The notes beneath the pieces were generated by a model, which was given only the letters and a program-made list of their open reading frames with translations, searched no databases and was not told the origin of the DNA. The translations under genes were made by a program, and so were the position numbers. Of a stretch of 64,000 nt of DNA, positions 52,554 to 62,081 are shown one piece after another; the first letter of the stretch is position 1, and the number at the start of each line of letters is the position of its first letter. The stretch is taken from NCBI RefSeq assembly GCF_024449095.1, contig NZ_CP024627.1, positions 868,001 to 932,000 on the forward strand. The letters are read 5' to 3'. This DNA comes from Vibrio coralliilyticus (GTDB taxonomy: Bacteria > Pseudomonadota > Gammaproteobacteria > Enterobacterales > Vibrionaceae).

Positions 52554-53180
52554 ATGTCCATGTTAGAAGTATCTCAGCTGACCGCCATCAGGGATGAAAG
52601 AGTTCTCTTTGAATCCCTCTCTTTTGTTATTAATTCCGGTGAGTTAGTCCAGATTGAAGGTCGCAATGGTACAGGAAAAACGACACTGTTGAGAATCGTT
52701 ACTGGGCTTGGCGATCGAGATGATGGTGAGATATTTTGGAATGGTGAAAACATCGAATCCAATCGAGATGGTTACCATCAAGACTTGCTGTTTCTAGGCC
52801 ATCAAACAGGCGTAAAACGTGAGCTGACTGCCTACGAAAACTTAAGATTTTATCTCAATGTACATACTCGAAAACGCGTAGACAAAGAGACCATTTTTAA
52901 TGCCCTTGTTAAAGTAGGGCTAGCGGGGCGTGAAGATGTTCCTGTTGCACAGTTATCGGCTGGTCAACAACGTAGGGTTGCGCTGGCACGTTTGTGGCTG
53001 AGTGAGCACAAACTCTGGATTTTAGATGAGCCTTTAACGGCGATCGATAAGCAAGGAGTTAAAGTTCTAGAGTCACTCTTTCTCAGTCATGCTGAAAATG
53101 GGGGCATTGTGATACTGACGACGCATCAGGACATGTTTGCTGATAATCCAAAATTAAGAAAAATAAAGCTGGGTGAGTAG
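52554..53180 (+). CDS. ccmA: Cytochrome c maturation haem exporter ATP-binding protein CcmA
   Basis: 208 residues (206 if the second ATG at 52560 is used). ABC ATPase: Walker [10 protein letters not shown] (36-44), signature [14 protein letters not shown], Walker [13 protein letters not shown]. With CcmB, CcmC and CcmD it drives release of haem-loaded CcmE. First of nine ccm genes in the standard System I order. Confidence 0.95.
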   Translation: MSMLEVSQLTAIRDERVLFESLSFVINSGELVQIEGRNGTGKTTLLRIVTGLGDRDDGEIFWNGENIESNRDGYHQDLLFLGHQTGVKRELTAYENLRFYLNVHTRKRVDKETIFNALVKVGLAGREDVPVAQLSAGQQRRVALARLWLSEHKLWILDEPLTAIDKQGVKVLESLFLSHAENGGIVILTTHQDMFADNPKLRKIKLGE

Positions 53181-53182
53181 TC

Positions 53183-53851
53183 ATGTTTGCAACGATGAGT
53201 AGTATTATTCGACGAGAACTGCTGATTGCTTTTCGCCGTCAGGCAGACATTTTCAACCCTCTGTGGTTTTTTATTATCGTCATCACGCTATTCCCGCTGA
53301 GTATAGGGCCTGAACCTAACCTCTTGGCTCGTATTGCTGCGGGTATCGTTTGGGTGGCTGCTCTTCTTTCGGCATTATTATCTCTTGAAAGGTTATTTAG
53401 AGATGACTTTCAAGATGGAGCTTTGGAACAAATGATGCTAATGCCTGTCCCATTGCCTGTCGTGGTGATTTCAAAAGTGATTGCACACTGGGTGTTGACT
53501 GGGTTGCCACTGATTTTAATTAGCCCCTTATTGGCCATTTTGCTTTCCCTGGATATGAACTCATGGCTGGCTGTTGTCACCACCCTGCTGATTGGTACAC
53601 CTACGTTAAGTTTCATTGGTGCTATCGGGGTGGCATTAACGGTTGGTTTACAAAAAGGTGGTGTGCTACTGAGTTTGCTTGTGTTGCCTTTGTATATACC
53701 AATATTGATTTTCGCGACATCAGCGATTGATGCAGCATCACTGGGAATGGCATACAACGGCCAATTGGCCATACTTGGCGCCATGTTTATGGGCGCAATG
53801 ACCTTGACGCCATTTGCTATTAGTGCGGCTTTGCGTGTAAGTGTAAATTAA
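53183..53851 (+). CDS. ccmB: Haem exporter permease CcmB
   Basis: 222 residues, six hydrophobic helices; conserved N-terminal RRELLIAFRRQADIFNPLWFF and ERLFRDDFQDGALEQ blocks. Membrane partner of CcmA in the CcmABCD complex. Two bases separate it from ccmA. Confidence 0.95.
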   Translation: MFATMSSIIRRELLIAFRRQADIFNPLWFFIIVITLFPLSIGPEPNLLARIAAGIVWVAALLSALLSLERLFRDDFQDGALEQMMLMPVPLPVVVISKVIAHWVLTGLPLILISPLLAILLSLDMNSWLAVVTTLLIGTPTLSFIGAIGVALTVGLQKGGVLLSLLVLPLYIPILIFATSAIDAASLGMAYNGQLAILGAMFMGAMTLTPFAISAALRVSVN

Positions 53852-53959
53852 TTGTTTTCGATCAAGCACGAAAAATTCCCTTTATATAAATTACAAAACT
53901 AATAATTGTCAAAATCAGTCCGTGAGACGTAACAAGACAACACTGAAGTAAGAGTGAGA

Positions 53960-54712
53960 ATGACGATGTGGAAATGGCTTCATCCTTATGCCAAGCCCGA
54001 AACCGCTTATCAGCTATGTGGTAAGCTTTTGCCCTGGTTTTCCATATTAGCCCTACTGTGTTTATCGGTCGGGACAGTATGGGGGCTGGCCTTCGCCCCT
54101 TCAGACTATCAACAAGGCGACAGTTTTAGGATTATCTACATCCATGTCCCTTCTGCGATTTGGTCAATGGGCGTATACATGTCCATGGCCATCGCTGCAT
54201 TTATCGGTTTAGTTTGGCAGGTTAAATTGTCGGATATGGCGGCTTCCGCAATGGCTCCAATTGGTGCAGTGTATACCTTCATTGCTCTACTGACGGGAGC
54301 GGTCTGGGGGAAACCAATGTGGGGAGCATGGTGGGTGTGGGATGCGCGCTTAACCTCTGAGCTGATTCTTTTGTTCCTTTACTTGGGTGTGATTGCGTTA
54401 TACCACGCATTTGATGACCAGAAAACAGCGGCTAAGGCAGCGGGGATTCTAGCCATTGTAGGGGTCGTGAATCTGCCGATCATTCATTTTTCAGTCGAGT
54501 GGTGGAATACCCTTCATCAAGGCGCGACTATCACCAAATTTGCCAAACCTTCTATTTCTACCGATATGCTCTGGCCGTTGTTGTTGAATATCTTTGGTTT
54601 TGCATTTTTCTTTGGTGCGGTGACTATGATTCGCCTACGTAATGAGATTATCAGCAAGGAGAGTCACCGTCCGTGGGTGATTGCTTTAGCTCAGTCTCAG
54701 AGAGGTAATTAA
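53960..54712 (+). CDS. ccmC: Haem-handling protein CcmC
   Basis: 250 residues from ATG 53960 (alternatives: GTG 53954, ATG 53966). Six membrane helices and the tryptophan-rich haem motif WGAWWVWDARLTSE in a periplasmic loop, with flanking conserved His residues. It attaches haem covalently to CcmE. About 100 bp separate it from ccmB, a modest gap with no clear promoter. Confidence 0.95.
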   Translation: MTMWKWLHPYAKPETAYQLCGKLLPWFSILALLCLSVGTVWGLAFAPSDYQQGDSFRIIYIHVPSAIWSMGVYMSMAIAAFIGLVWQVKLSDMAASAMAPIGAVYTFIALLTGAVWGKPMWGAWWVWDARLTSELILLFLYLGVIALYHAFDDQKTAAKAAGILAIVGVVNLPIIHFSVEWWNTLHQGATITKFAKPSISTDMLWPLLLNIFGFAFFFGAVTMIRLRNEIISKESHRPWVIALAQSQRGN

Positions 54713-54716
54713 ACTG

Positions 54717-54923
54717 ATGCATTTTGAATCTTTGAGCGATTTTTTCGCAATGGGCGGTTATGCCGGCTATGTTTGGAGCGCTTTTGGTATCACATTTTTT
54801 TCGATGTTTGTTCTGCTTACGGTGAGTATCCGTCGTGGCAAAAAGCTGTTGAATGAAGTGCAGTCGAAAGTTGACAGACAAGCGCGTATTGATGCGGCTA
54901 AAAATTTGGAGAACACACTATGA
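54717..54923 (+). CDS. ccmD: Haem exporter subunit CcmD
   Basis: 68 residues, one membrane helix (about 14-36, [18 protein letters not shown]) and a basic, helical cytoplasmic tail. Needed to release holo-CcmE from CcmABC. Overlaps ccmE by 4 nt. Confidence 0.92.
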   Translation: MHFESLSDFFAMGGYAGYVWSAFGITFFSMFVLLTVSIRRGKKLLNEVQSKVDRQARIDAAKNLENTL

Positions 54924-55405
54924 ATCCGAGGCGTAAAAAAAGGCTGGGAATTGTCTTAGCCATTTTCATTGGTATTGGTGCAACTGTTGGCTTAATGCTC
55001 TACGCACTGAATCAAAATATGGATCTATTTTATACACCAACGGAGCTCGTAGACGGTAAACCCGATGGCACGAAACCTGAAGTCGGCCAGCGGCTGCGTA
55101 TCGGTGGTATGGTTGTTGAGGGTTCGGTACGACGTGACCCTGAGTCATTGCGCGTTTCTTTTGACTTACATGATGTAGGCCCGAAAGTGACTATTGTTTA
55201 CGATGGAATTCTCCCTGACTTATTCCGTGAAGGGCAGGGGATTGTTGCCCAGGGTGTTCTTAAAGATGCCACTACGGTAGAAGCATTTGAAGTGTTGGCT
55301 AAGCATGATGAAGAGTACATGCCGCCTGAGATAGCGGAAGCGATGAAGAAAAATCACCAGCCGCTCGAATATACAGAACAACAAAAACAAGGAAGCGGTC
55401 AATGA
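54920..55405 (+). CDS. ccmE: Haem chaperone CcmE
   Basis: 161 residues; N-terminal anchor helix (9-29), OB-fold beta barrel, and the haem-binding His129 with Tyr133 ([11 protein letters not shown]), matching E. coli His130/Tyr134. Carries haem covalently in the periplasm from CcmC to CcmF. Overlaps ccmF by 4 nt. Confidence 0.96.
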   Translation: MNPRRKKRLGIVLAIFIGIGATVGLMLYALNQNMDLFYTPTELVDGKPDGTKPEVGQRLRIGGMVVEGSVRRDPESLRVSFDLHDVGPKVTIVYDGILPDLFREGQGIVAQGVLKDATTVEAFEVLAKHDEEYMPPEIAEAMKKNHQPLEYTEQQKQGSGQ

Positions 55406-57360
55406 TTGCTGAGATTGGCCATTTTGCCATGATTGTTTCACTGGCGATGGCAGTACTGTTGAGCATACTGCCATTAGTCGGTGCATCACGAAATAATACA
55501 ATGTTGATGAACACCGCAAGACCGTTGTCTTGGGGAATGTTCCTACTTCTATTGCTCTCTTTCGGTGCTTTACTTTGGGCTTTTTATACCAATGATTTTA
55601 CACTGAATTACGTTGCGACTAACTCAAACAGTCAGTTGCCTTGGTACTACCGCCTGACTGCGGTCTGGGGAGCTCATGAAGGTTCTCTGTTACTTTGGGT
55701 ATTGATCCAAGCGGCTTGGACGGTTGCAGTAGCAACATTTAGTCGTGGTATGCCTCAAGAATCGGTTGCGCGAGTGCTTGCTGTGATGGGGATGATCAGT
55801 GTCGGTTTCTTACTGTTTATAATCGTCACTTCTAACCCATTCCTTAGAACATTACCGTTTTTCCCTGTTGATGGGCGAGATCTAAACCCGCTACTCCAAG
55901 ACCCTGGGCTGATCATTCATCCACCTATGCTGTACATGGGTTATGTCGGTTTCTCTGTCGCTTTCTCGTTCGCCATCGCCTCATTGATGACAGGACGACT
56001 CGATACGGCTTGGGCACGTTGGTCACGACCATGGACCACAGCCGCTTGGCTGTTCCTCACTTTGGGTATCGCACTAGGCTCTTGGTGGGCTTATTACGAA
56101 CTTGGCTGGGGTGGCTGGTGGTTCTGGGATCCTGTCGAAAACGCGTCGTTTATGCCTTGGCTAGCAGGTACTGCGCTGATGCACTCGCTTGCAGTGACAG
56201 AAAAACGCGGCACTTTCAAAGCGTGGACGGTACTGTTAGCTATTTCAGCGTTCTCATTGAGTTTATTGGGTACGTTCCTTGTTCGCTCCGGCATTCTTGT
56301 TTCAGTTCACGCGTTTGCTTCCGATCCCTCACGAGGAATGTTTATTCTTGGCTTCCTAGTGTTTGTCATTGGTGGTTCATTACTCCTATTTGCATTAAAA
56401 GGTGCCACGGTTAGAGTTCGCGGTAACTTTGATCTTGTATCGCGTGAGAACGCACTACTTGGCAATAACGTGTTATTGATTGCTGCTTTAGTGGTTGTCT
56501 TAGTAGGAACACTATTACCGTTAGTACATAAGCAGATCGGCCTTGGTTCTGTTTCTATTGGAGCTCCATTCTTCGATATGCTATTTGCTTGGCTAATGAT
56601 CCCATTCTCGTTCTTGTTGGGTATTGGTCCGCTGATTCGTTGGAAGCGCGATAATCTCTCCAGCTTGCTTAAACCTATGCTGATATCCGGTGTAGCGTCA
56701 TTCGCTCTGGCGGGTGTTTTTGTCTACCTGTTTGCTGACTTCTTCCAATTCATGGCATATCTAGGTTGGGTGATGGCATTGTGGATTATCTTCATGCATG
56801 GTTTTGAGTTGTATGAACGAGCGACCCATCGCCACAGCTTTGCTGTCGGAATTAAGAAGTTGCAGCGAAGTCATTGGGCGATGATGATGGGGCATATTGG
56901 TTTAGCAGTCAGCATTATTGGTATTGCCATGGTGCAGAATTACAGTATCGAACGCGATGTACGTTTGGCCCCTGGTCAGCACTACAACATGCAAGGCTAT
57001 GACTTCTATTTCCAAGGTCTGCGTGATAAAGATGGCCCGAACTATGACGGTTACATCGCAGACTTCGAAATCACTCATAATGGCAAATACATTAATACGC
57101 TTCATGCAGAAAAGCGTTTCTACCGTACCGCTCGCTCAATGATGACAGAAGCCGCAATTGACCGAGGCGTCACACGTGATTTGTATATTGCGATGGGAGA
57201 GCGTTTGGATGACAACAAGTCTTGGGCTGTCCGTATTTATTACAAACCCTTTGTTCGTTGGATTTGGGCTGGCTCGTTGCTGATGGCATTGGGCGGCGCA
57301 ATTGCTATTAGCGATAAGCGTTACCGGTTCAGAAAAAGCGTGAAACCGCAGGAGGCATAA
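55402..57360 (+). CDS. ccmF: Cytochrome c haem lyase subunit CcmF
   Basis: 652 residues with about 15 membrane helices. Tryptophan-rich WWD motif [18 protein letters not shown] is present, along with conserved His residues in [11 protein letters not shown] and LLPLVHK that bind haem. Catalyses haem transfer from CcmE to apocytochrome CXXCH motifs with CcmH/CcmI. Its stop shares a base with ccmG. Confidence 0.96.
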   Translation: MIAEIGHFAMIVSLAMAVLLSILPLVGASRNNTMLMNTARPLSWGMFLLLLLSFGALLWAFYTNDFTLNYVATNSNSQLPWYYRLTAVWGAHEGSLLLWVLIQAAWTVAVATFSRGMPQESVARVLAVMGMISVGFLLFIIVTSNPFLRTLPFFPVDGRDLNPLLQDPGLIIHPPMLYMGYVGFSVAFSFAIASLMTGRLDTAWARWSRPWTTAAWLFLTLGIALGSWWAYYELGWGGWWFWDPVENASFMPWLAGTALMHSLAVTEKRGTFKAWTVLLAISAFSLSLLGTFLVRSGILVSVHAFASDPSRGMFILGFLVFVIGGSLLLFALKGATVRVRGNFDLVSRENALLGNNVLLIAALVVVLVGTLLPLVHKQIGLGSVSIGAPFFDMLFAWLMIPFSFLLGIGPLIRWKRDNLSSLLKPMLISGVASFALAGVFVYLFADFFQFMAYLGWVMALWIIFMHGFELYERATHRHSFAVGIKKLQRSHWAMMMGHIGLAVSIIGIAMVQNYSIERDVRLAPGQHYNMQGYDFYFQGLRDKDGPNYDGYIADFEITHNGKYINTLHAEKRFYRTARSMMTEAAIDRGVTRDLYIAMGERLDDNKSWAVRIYYKPFVRWIWAGSLLMALGGAIAISDKRYRFRKSVKPQEA

Positions 57361-57914
57361 TGAGTAAGAAACTTCTATTTATTCCACTGTTGGCGTTTTT
57401 AGGTTTGGTGGCAGTATTCGCTACTCAGTTGGTGAAGAACTCACATGGTGATGACCCAACTAAACTTGAGTCTGTTCTGGTAGGAAAGTCCGTGCCTGAG
57501 TTTCGTTTAGAAGATCTGGCTGAGCCGGGCAAACTCTACGATCAATCAATTTTTAAGGGTGAGCCTCTACTTTTAAATGTATGGGCGACGTGGTGCCCAA
57601 CTTGTTACGCAGAACACCAATATTTGAATGAACTTGCAGCCCAAGACGTTAAGATCATCGGGATGAACTATAAAGATGATCGCAGTAAAGCCGTGCAATG
57701 GTTAAACGAGTTAGGCAACCCTTATTTGATCAGCTTGTTTGACGGAAATGGGATGTTAGGTTTGGACCTCGGGGTTTACGGTGCACCGGAAACCTTCTTA
57801 ATCGATGCGCAAGGGAAAATCCGTTATCGTCACGTTGGTGATGTTAACGAGCGCAACTGGAATGAAACGCTCAAGCCTATGTATGAGCAAATGCTAGTGG
57901 AGGCAGGGAAATGA
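57360..57914 (+). CDS. ccmG: Thiol:disulfide oxidoreductase CcmG/DsbE
   Basis: 184 residues; N-terminal membrane anchor (5-22) and a periplasmic thioredoxin fold with active site WCPTC (Cys79, Cys82) and cis-Pro loop GVYGAPETFLID. Keeps apocytochrome c and CcmH cysteines reduced with electrons from DsbD. 4-nt overlap with ccmH. Confidence 0.96.
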   Translation: MSKKLLFIPLLAFLGLVAVFATQLVKNSHGDDPTKLESVLVGKSVPEFRLEDLAEPGKLYDQSIFKGEPLLLNVWATWCPTCYAEHQYLNELAAQDVKIIGMNYKDDRSKAVQWLNELGNPYLISLFDGNGMLGLDLGVYGAPETFLIDAQGKIRYRHVGDVNERNWNETLKPMYEQMLVEAGK

Positions 57915-58390
57915 AAAAAATGATCCTTGCTGTACTAGCCGCAATGGCTTTTTCTCTCGTTGCAAATGCTGCTATTCAAATTTATGAGTTTGAAAGCCTG
58001 GAACAAGAGCAGCAGTTCAAGGAGCTAGGAAGTACACTTCGTTGCCCAAAATGCCAGAACAATACGATCGCGGATTCTAATGCCGAGCTGGCTGTCGACT
58101 TACGGCAAAAAGTGTATGAAATGACAAAAGAGGGCAAGTCGAAACAAGAAATCATAGATTATATGATTGCTCGCTACGGCAACTTTGTCACTTATAACCC
58201 ACCGTTCACCATTGCAACGGCAATTTTGTGGTTAGGTCCTCTATTTGTGGTTGTATTTGGCTTTGGTTTTATTGTCTTAAGAACGCGTTCTCGAAAAGAG
58301 CAAACTGTTCAAGATTCAACATGGGATCAAGACAAAGAAGCACGCTTGAAAGAGCTGCTGAATAATAAGAATGATGGAGATAAGCAGTAA
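57911..58390 (+). CDS. ccmH: Cytochrome c maturation protein CcmH
   Basis: 159 residues: signal peptide (1-21), the redox motif LRCPKCQN (Cys45, Cys48), a three-helix bundle, and one membrane helix (about 98-118). It is the short form of CcmH; the TPR half is a separate gene (ccmI) downstream, as in most non-enterobacterial System I operons. Confidence 0.95.
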   Translation: MKKMILAVLAAMAFSLVANAAIQIYEFESLEQEQQFKELGSTLRCPKCQNNTIADSNAELAVDLRQKVYEMTKEGKSKQEIIDYMIARYGNFVTYNPPFTIATAILWLGPLFVVVFGFGFIVLRTRSRKEQTVQDSTWDQDKEARLKELLNNKNDGDKQ

Positions 58391-59610
58391 TGACATTATT
58401 TTGGATAGCTTCAGTCATTCTTGTTGTATTGAGCTCAATTTTTATCGCGCTACCGATCATACGTAAGAAAGCCAATAATGATGAAGCGTTACGTGATGAG
58501 CTGAATAAAGCATTTTACAAAGATCGTTTATCAGAACTTAAAGAAGAAGCCGAAGAAGGCTTGGTTGAAAATCAGCAGGACCTGATTGATGATCTGAAGC
58601 AGTCTCTATTGGATGATATTCCAAATGAGCAGCAGAAAGAAAGCGTCAGTGGTATTTCACCGATGGCCGTCCTTGTTCCGTCCGTGCTTCTTGTTGTTGT
58701 TCTATCTTATGCGATGTACATGAAGTTTGGTGCTTCAGATAAAGTCGTAGAATGGCAACAAGTCAGTGCCAACTTACCAGCTTTGTCGAAAAAATTAATG
58801 GCACCGGAAGGAACAGCGTTGAGTGACGACGAAATGCGTGATTTAACGTTAGCATTACGTACCCGTCTTCACTATCAGCCTGATGATTCAACGGGTTGGC
58901 TGTTACTCGGTCGTATCGCTCTTGCGAATAGAGATGTGGGAACTGCCATTGGAGCAATGAAAAAGGCTTATAAGCTTGAGTCTGAAAACACCGATGTCAA
59001 ATTGGGTTATGCTCAGGCATTGATGTTGTCACAGGATGAAATCGATCAAGACAAGGCTCGAAAGATTCTTGGTGAGTTGGTCCAAAGTGATTATGTGGAC
59101 TTGAGGGTATTCTCGTTATTAGCTTTTGATGCTTACGAGCGTAAGGATTATTCGGCAGCGGTCCGCTACTGGGGGATTATGCAGCAGATGATTGGCCCGC
59201 AAGACAGTCGCTACGAAATGCTGTCACGCAGTATTGAAAATGCTCAGCAGCAAATGGGTGAGCATGTTGCTAGTGGCAAGTCAGTGTCTGTTTCTATATC
59301 GCTCAGTGATCAAGTTCAAGCGGACGCTAATTCAGTATTGATTGTCTCAGTGCATACCGCTGATGGGGCTCCTATGCCAGTTGCAGCTGCTAGGTATCCA
59401 CTAGGCTCTTTTCCAAGGTCTGTAGTTCTAGATGATGGGAATAGCATGTTGCAAGATCGTAAGCTATCTTCATTGGAGTCTTTGATGGTAAGAGTGCGTC
59501 TTGATAGCGATGGAAACGTTGCAACTAAACAAGGGGACTGGTTTGGTGAGAGTGAAGCCGTTAAAATGGGTCAACCTGTTGAAGTTATAATTGATAAGCA
59601 GTATCAATAG
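58390..59610 (+). CDS. ccmI: Cytochrome c maturation protein CcmI
   Basis: 406 residues. Two membrane helices (about 2-20 and 93-112) flank a cytoplasmic leucine-zipper-like segment; then a periplasmic TPR domain (about 150-290, GWLLLGRIALANRDVGTAIGAMKKAYKLE) and a C-terminal beta domain. Chaperones apocytochrome c to the CcmF/H haem lyase. Corresponds to the C-terminal half of E. coli CcmH. Last gene, followed by a strong terminator. Confidence 0.94.
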   Translation: MTLFWIASVILVVLSSIFIALPIIRKKANNDEALRDELNKAFYKDRLSELKEEAEEGLVENQQDLIDDLKQSLLDDIPNEQQKESVSGISPMAVLVPSVLLVVVLSYAMYMKFGASDKVVEWQQVSANLPALSKKLMAPEGTALSDDEMRDLTLALRTRLHYQPDDSTGWLLLGRIALANRDVGTAIGAMKKAYKLESENTDVKLGYAQALMLSQDEIDQDKARKILGELVQSDYVDLRVFSLLAFDAYERKDYSAAVRYWGIMQQMIGPQDSRYEMLSRSIENAQQQMGEHVASGKSVSVSISLSDQVQADANSVLIVSVHTADGAPMPVAAARYPLGSFPRSVVLDDGNSMLQDRKLSSLESLMVRVRLDSDGNVATKQGDWFGESEAVKMGQPVEVIIDKQYQ

Positions 59611-59632
59611 ATACTCGTTATGAATGTACAGA

Positions 59633-59659
59633 GACCGGTGTTTTTCACCGGTCTTTTTT
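59633..59659 (+). terminator. Terminator of the ccm operon
   Basis: Stem GACCGGTG/CACCGGTC with a TTTTT loop and TTTTTT tail, 15 bp before the mlaA start. Confidence 0.93.
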
Positions 59660-59674
59660 ATGGAAATTATAATA

Positions 59675-60445
59675 ATGAAGAGCCTCAAGTCTCATATATG
59701 GGTTGTTGCTTGCACGTCAATATTTCTTTTTGGCTGTGCAGGGTCACCTCAGGAAAATGCAAACTCAACGTCAGTCGAATCAGAAGTGAATGATCCGTTC
59801 GAAGGGTTTAACCGAACAATGTGGTCGCTCAATTACGATTATTTAGATCCTTACTTCGTCCGCCCTGTTTCCTTAGCTTATGTGAATTATGTTCCTGATC
59901 CACTTCGCCACGGTGTGTCAAACTTTCTTGGTAATTTGGATGAACCAGCAAGCATGATTAATAACCTAGTGATGGGGAATGGGGAGAAAGCTCTCGATCA
60001 CTTTAACCGTTTTTGGATCAACAGTACTTTTGGCTTACTCGGCCTTATCGACATTGCTTCCGAAGCTGGAATTACTGATCATAATGATAAAGCGTTCAGT
60101 GATGCTGTAGGCCACTATGGGGTAGGTAACGGCCCGTATGTGATGGTGCCTGGGTATGGCCCTTGGACTGTACGTGAGTCCACGGATATTGTCGATGGTT
60201 TGTATGTTCCCCTTTCATTACTCAACTTTTGGGCTGGCTTAGGGAAATGGGCGCTAGAAGGCATGGAGACGCGCGCGGCATTGGTGTCTCAAGAATCGAT
60301 GCTAGAAGATTCACCGGACCCTTATGCATTAACACGTGGTGCCTATCTCCAAAGGCAAGACTTCAATGCGGAAATCGAACCTGAAGACGATTACGACGCA
60401 GAAGAAGAAGCTTACCTAGATGAGTACTTAGATGATGATTTCTAG
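59675..60445 (+). CDS. mlaA: Phospholipid-binding lipoprotein MlaA (VacJ)
   Basis: 256 residues from ATG 59675; an upstream in-frame ATG at 59624 would place 17 residues over the ccm terminator, so it is rejected. Lipobox L-F-G-C with Cys21. Family blocks NDPFEGFNRTMWSLNYDYLD, RPVSLAYVNYVPDP and GLLGLIDIASEAG are present. Outer-membrane component of the Mla system that removes surface-exposed phospholipids with OmpC-type porins. The other mla genes lie elsewhere. Acidic C-terminal tail. Confidence 0.95.
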   Translation: MKSLKSHIWVVACTSIFLFGCAGSPQENANSTSVESEVNDPFEGFNRTMWSLNYDYLDPYFVRPVSLAYVNYVPDPLRHGVSNFLGNLDEPASMINNLVMGNGEKALDHFNRFWINSTFGLLGLIDIASEAGITDHNDKAFSDAVGHYGVGNGPYVMVPGYGPWTVRESTDIVDGLYVPLSLLNFWAGLGKWALEGMETRAALVSQESMLEDSPDPYALTRGAYLQRQDFNAEIEPEDDYDAEEEAYLDEYLDDDF

Positions 60446-60448
60446 TAG

Positions 60449-60480
60449 AAAGGCTTGGTCAGTGACCAAGCCTTTTCTTT
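60449..60480. terminator. Bidirectional terminator between mlaA and fadL
   Basis: Stem AAGGCTTGGTC/GACCAAGCCTT with an AGT loop, TTTTC on the plus strand and TTTC on the minus strand; it lies between convergent genes. Confidence 0.85.
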
Positions 60481-60494
60481 ACTGGATAGTTTAT

Positions 60495-61763
60495 TTAGAA
60501 CTTGTAATTCGCCTGAATACCAACTAGCCAGATATTACCACTGGCTTCACCAACAAATTGCCCACCGACTAATTCAGCGGCTTCATCTGATGCATAACCA
60601 CGTGATTCGGTGATCGGCGCATCTTTCGCAAGAATATATGTTAGTCCACCATCTAGGGTGAATTGTTTTGTAAACTCATAGCTTGCACCCAAGCTTAACC
60701 ATGTACGATCGGTTTCTGGGATGGTAATTGTGCGGTTCTTATCACTCACCGCTGAGGTGTCGTAAGCAATACCTGTACGAAGAGCCAGTTTTTGATCAAG
60801 CTGGTAGGTTGCACCGATGGCGAAGCGATAGTTATCGTCCCAGTTTTCTACCTTAACAACTTGTGAGTCTAGAGTGTCTAGATCTGCGTAAAGCTGCTGA
60901 AAGCTACTCCAATCGGTCCAATTTAGGCTAAAGTGAACAGCCAACTCTTCATTTAACTGATGGAAGCTTGCTAGCTCAAGAGTAGCAGGCAATGTTAAAT
61001 CCATTGAGCCAGTGTCTTCCTGAACTTGAAAAGTTGTTGCATTGAGAATTTTGGCGTTTCCGGACAGCTTCAGATCAACGGCGGATTTGTAAGTAACACC
61101 TAGCCTATGTTCTGGATTGATTTGCCAAGCTGCACCCAGCTGCCAGCCCCATGCAGTATCATCGCCTTCCATATATTTTAAGGTTCGTCCAGATAGCGGC
61201 GAGTGAGTAGGTGCGATCGCGCCAAAACTACCTTCACCCATGATGTAACGGATGCCTCCCCCGATACTAATTGAGTCGTTAAGTTTATAGGCGGCATTTA
61301 AGTTTGCTTCCATTGTAGTAACGCTTGCTTCGTTACCAAAATGAGAAGCGGCAAAGTCTGTGCCTAGGTTGGTTTCCATACCGTAGTTTGTACCTAGTGC
61401 TAGGCCAACGACGAGTTGTTCGGAGTATTGATGAGATAGATAGAAGTTTGGAATGACAGCGTCGTCGGCAAAGTCTTTTGAATCTGCTCTCAGAGAATTA
61501 TTAATCGTTCCACTAACATCAACATTAGGGTTTACATAGATAGCGCCGACAGAAACTTGAGTACCCTCAAGGTAGGTCAACATTGCAGGGTTACGCCACT
61601 GCGCACTGGCATTGTCAGCTATAGCAGCTTCACCTGCGTATGCTCGGCCTAAACCTGTTGCTGAATACTCAGCGAGCTGGAAACCCGCTGCATTTACGGA
61701 TGCCGATGCTGAAAGAAGGCCACCTGCCACTGCAAGAGATAGAAGAGTTTTGCTTGTTTTCAT
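60495..61763 (-). CDS. fadL: Outer-membrane long-chain fatty acid transporter FadL (copy 1)
   Basis: 422 residues; signal peptide cut near residue 26 (SVNA-AGFQ). The mature N-terminus AGFQLAEYSATGLGRAYAG is the FadL hatch, and the NPA motif (RNPAMLTYL) is present. Ends in an aromatic residue (ANYKF), the signal for outer-membrane beta-barrel insertion. Takes up long-chain fatty acids by lateral diffusion. Distinct from the neighbour copy, with which it shares the general fold but differs throughout. Confidence 0.93.
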   Translation of the reverse strand: MKTSKTLLSLAVAGGLLSASASVNAAGFQLAEYSATGLGRAYAGEAAIADNASAQWRNPAMLTYLEGTQVSVGAIYVNPNVDVSGTINNSLRADSKDFADDAVIPNFYLSHQYSEQLVVGLALGTNYGMETNLGTDFAASHFGNEASVTTMEANLNAAYKLNDSISIGGGIRYIMGEGSFGAIAPTHSPLSGRTLKYMEGDDTAWGWQLGAAWQINPEHRLGVTYKSAVDLKLSGNAKILNATTFQVQEDTGSMDLTLPATLELASFHQLNEELAVHFSLNWTDWSSFQQLYADLDTLDSQVVKVENWDDNYRFAIGATYQLDQKLALRTGIAYDTSAVSDKNRTITIPETDRTWLSLGASYEFTKQFTLDGGLTYILAKDAPITESRGYASDEAAELVGGQFVGEASGNIWLVGIQANYKF

Positions 61764-62029
61764 TTTAATGTTCGCTGAATGATTTATAAATTCGTCATGC
61801 GATAATAGTTTTAGAGCTATTACTTTAAAAATTAAAAACAGTGTAAATCTTATATTTAATATAAAATTTCAATAAATCTAAATTTACATTATTAAAATTC
61901 TAAATGTTAATGACTTGTTTTTGTATTTGAGCGTACACATGTGGTGTGAAAATGTGGTTTATGAGTACAGGTGTAAGCTGAAAGGAAAGAAAAACAACAC
62001 CTTGGATAGGAATTCAGGTTTGCTGAAAA
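61764..62029. other. AT-rich intergenic region upstream of fadL copy 1
   Basis: About 265 bp without genes. The stretch 61820-61915 is nearly pure A/T and includes a near-palindrome TTATATTTAATATAA (61848-61863). The promoter of the downstream fadL should be here. No clear FadR or CRP site was recognised. Confidence 0.5.
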
Positions 62030-62058
62030 AGAAAAGGATCAGCATAAGCTGACCCTTG
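62028..62058 (-). terminator. Terminator of fadL copy 2
   Basis: On the minus strand: AAGGGTCAGC/GCTGATCCTT with a TTAT loop, followed by TTCTTTTTC, 24 bp after the stop at 62082. Confidence 0.85.
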
Positions 62059-62081
62059 TATAAATCGGAGTGATGGAATCT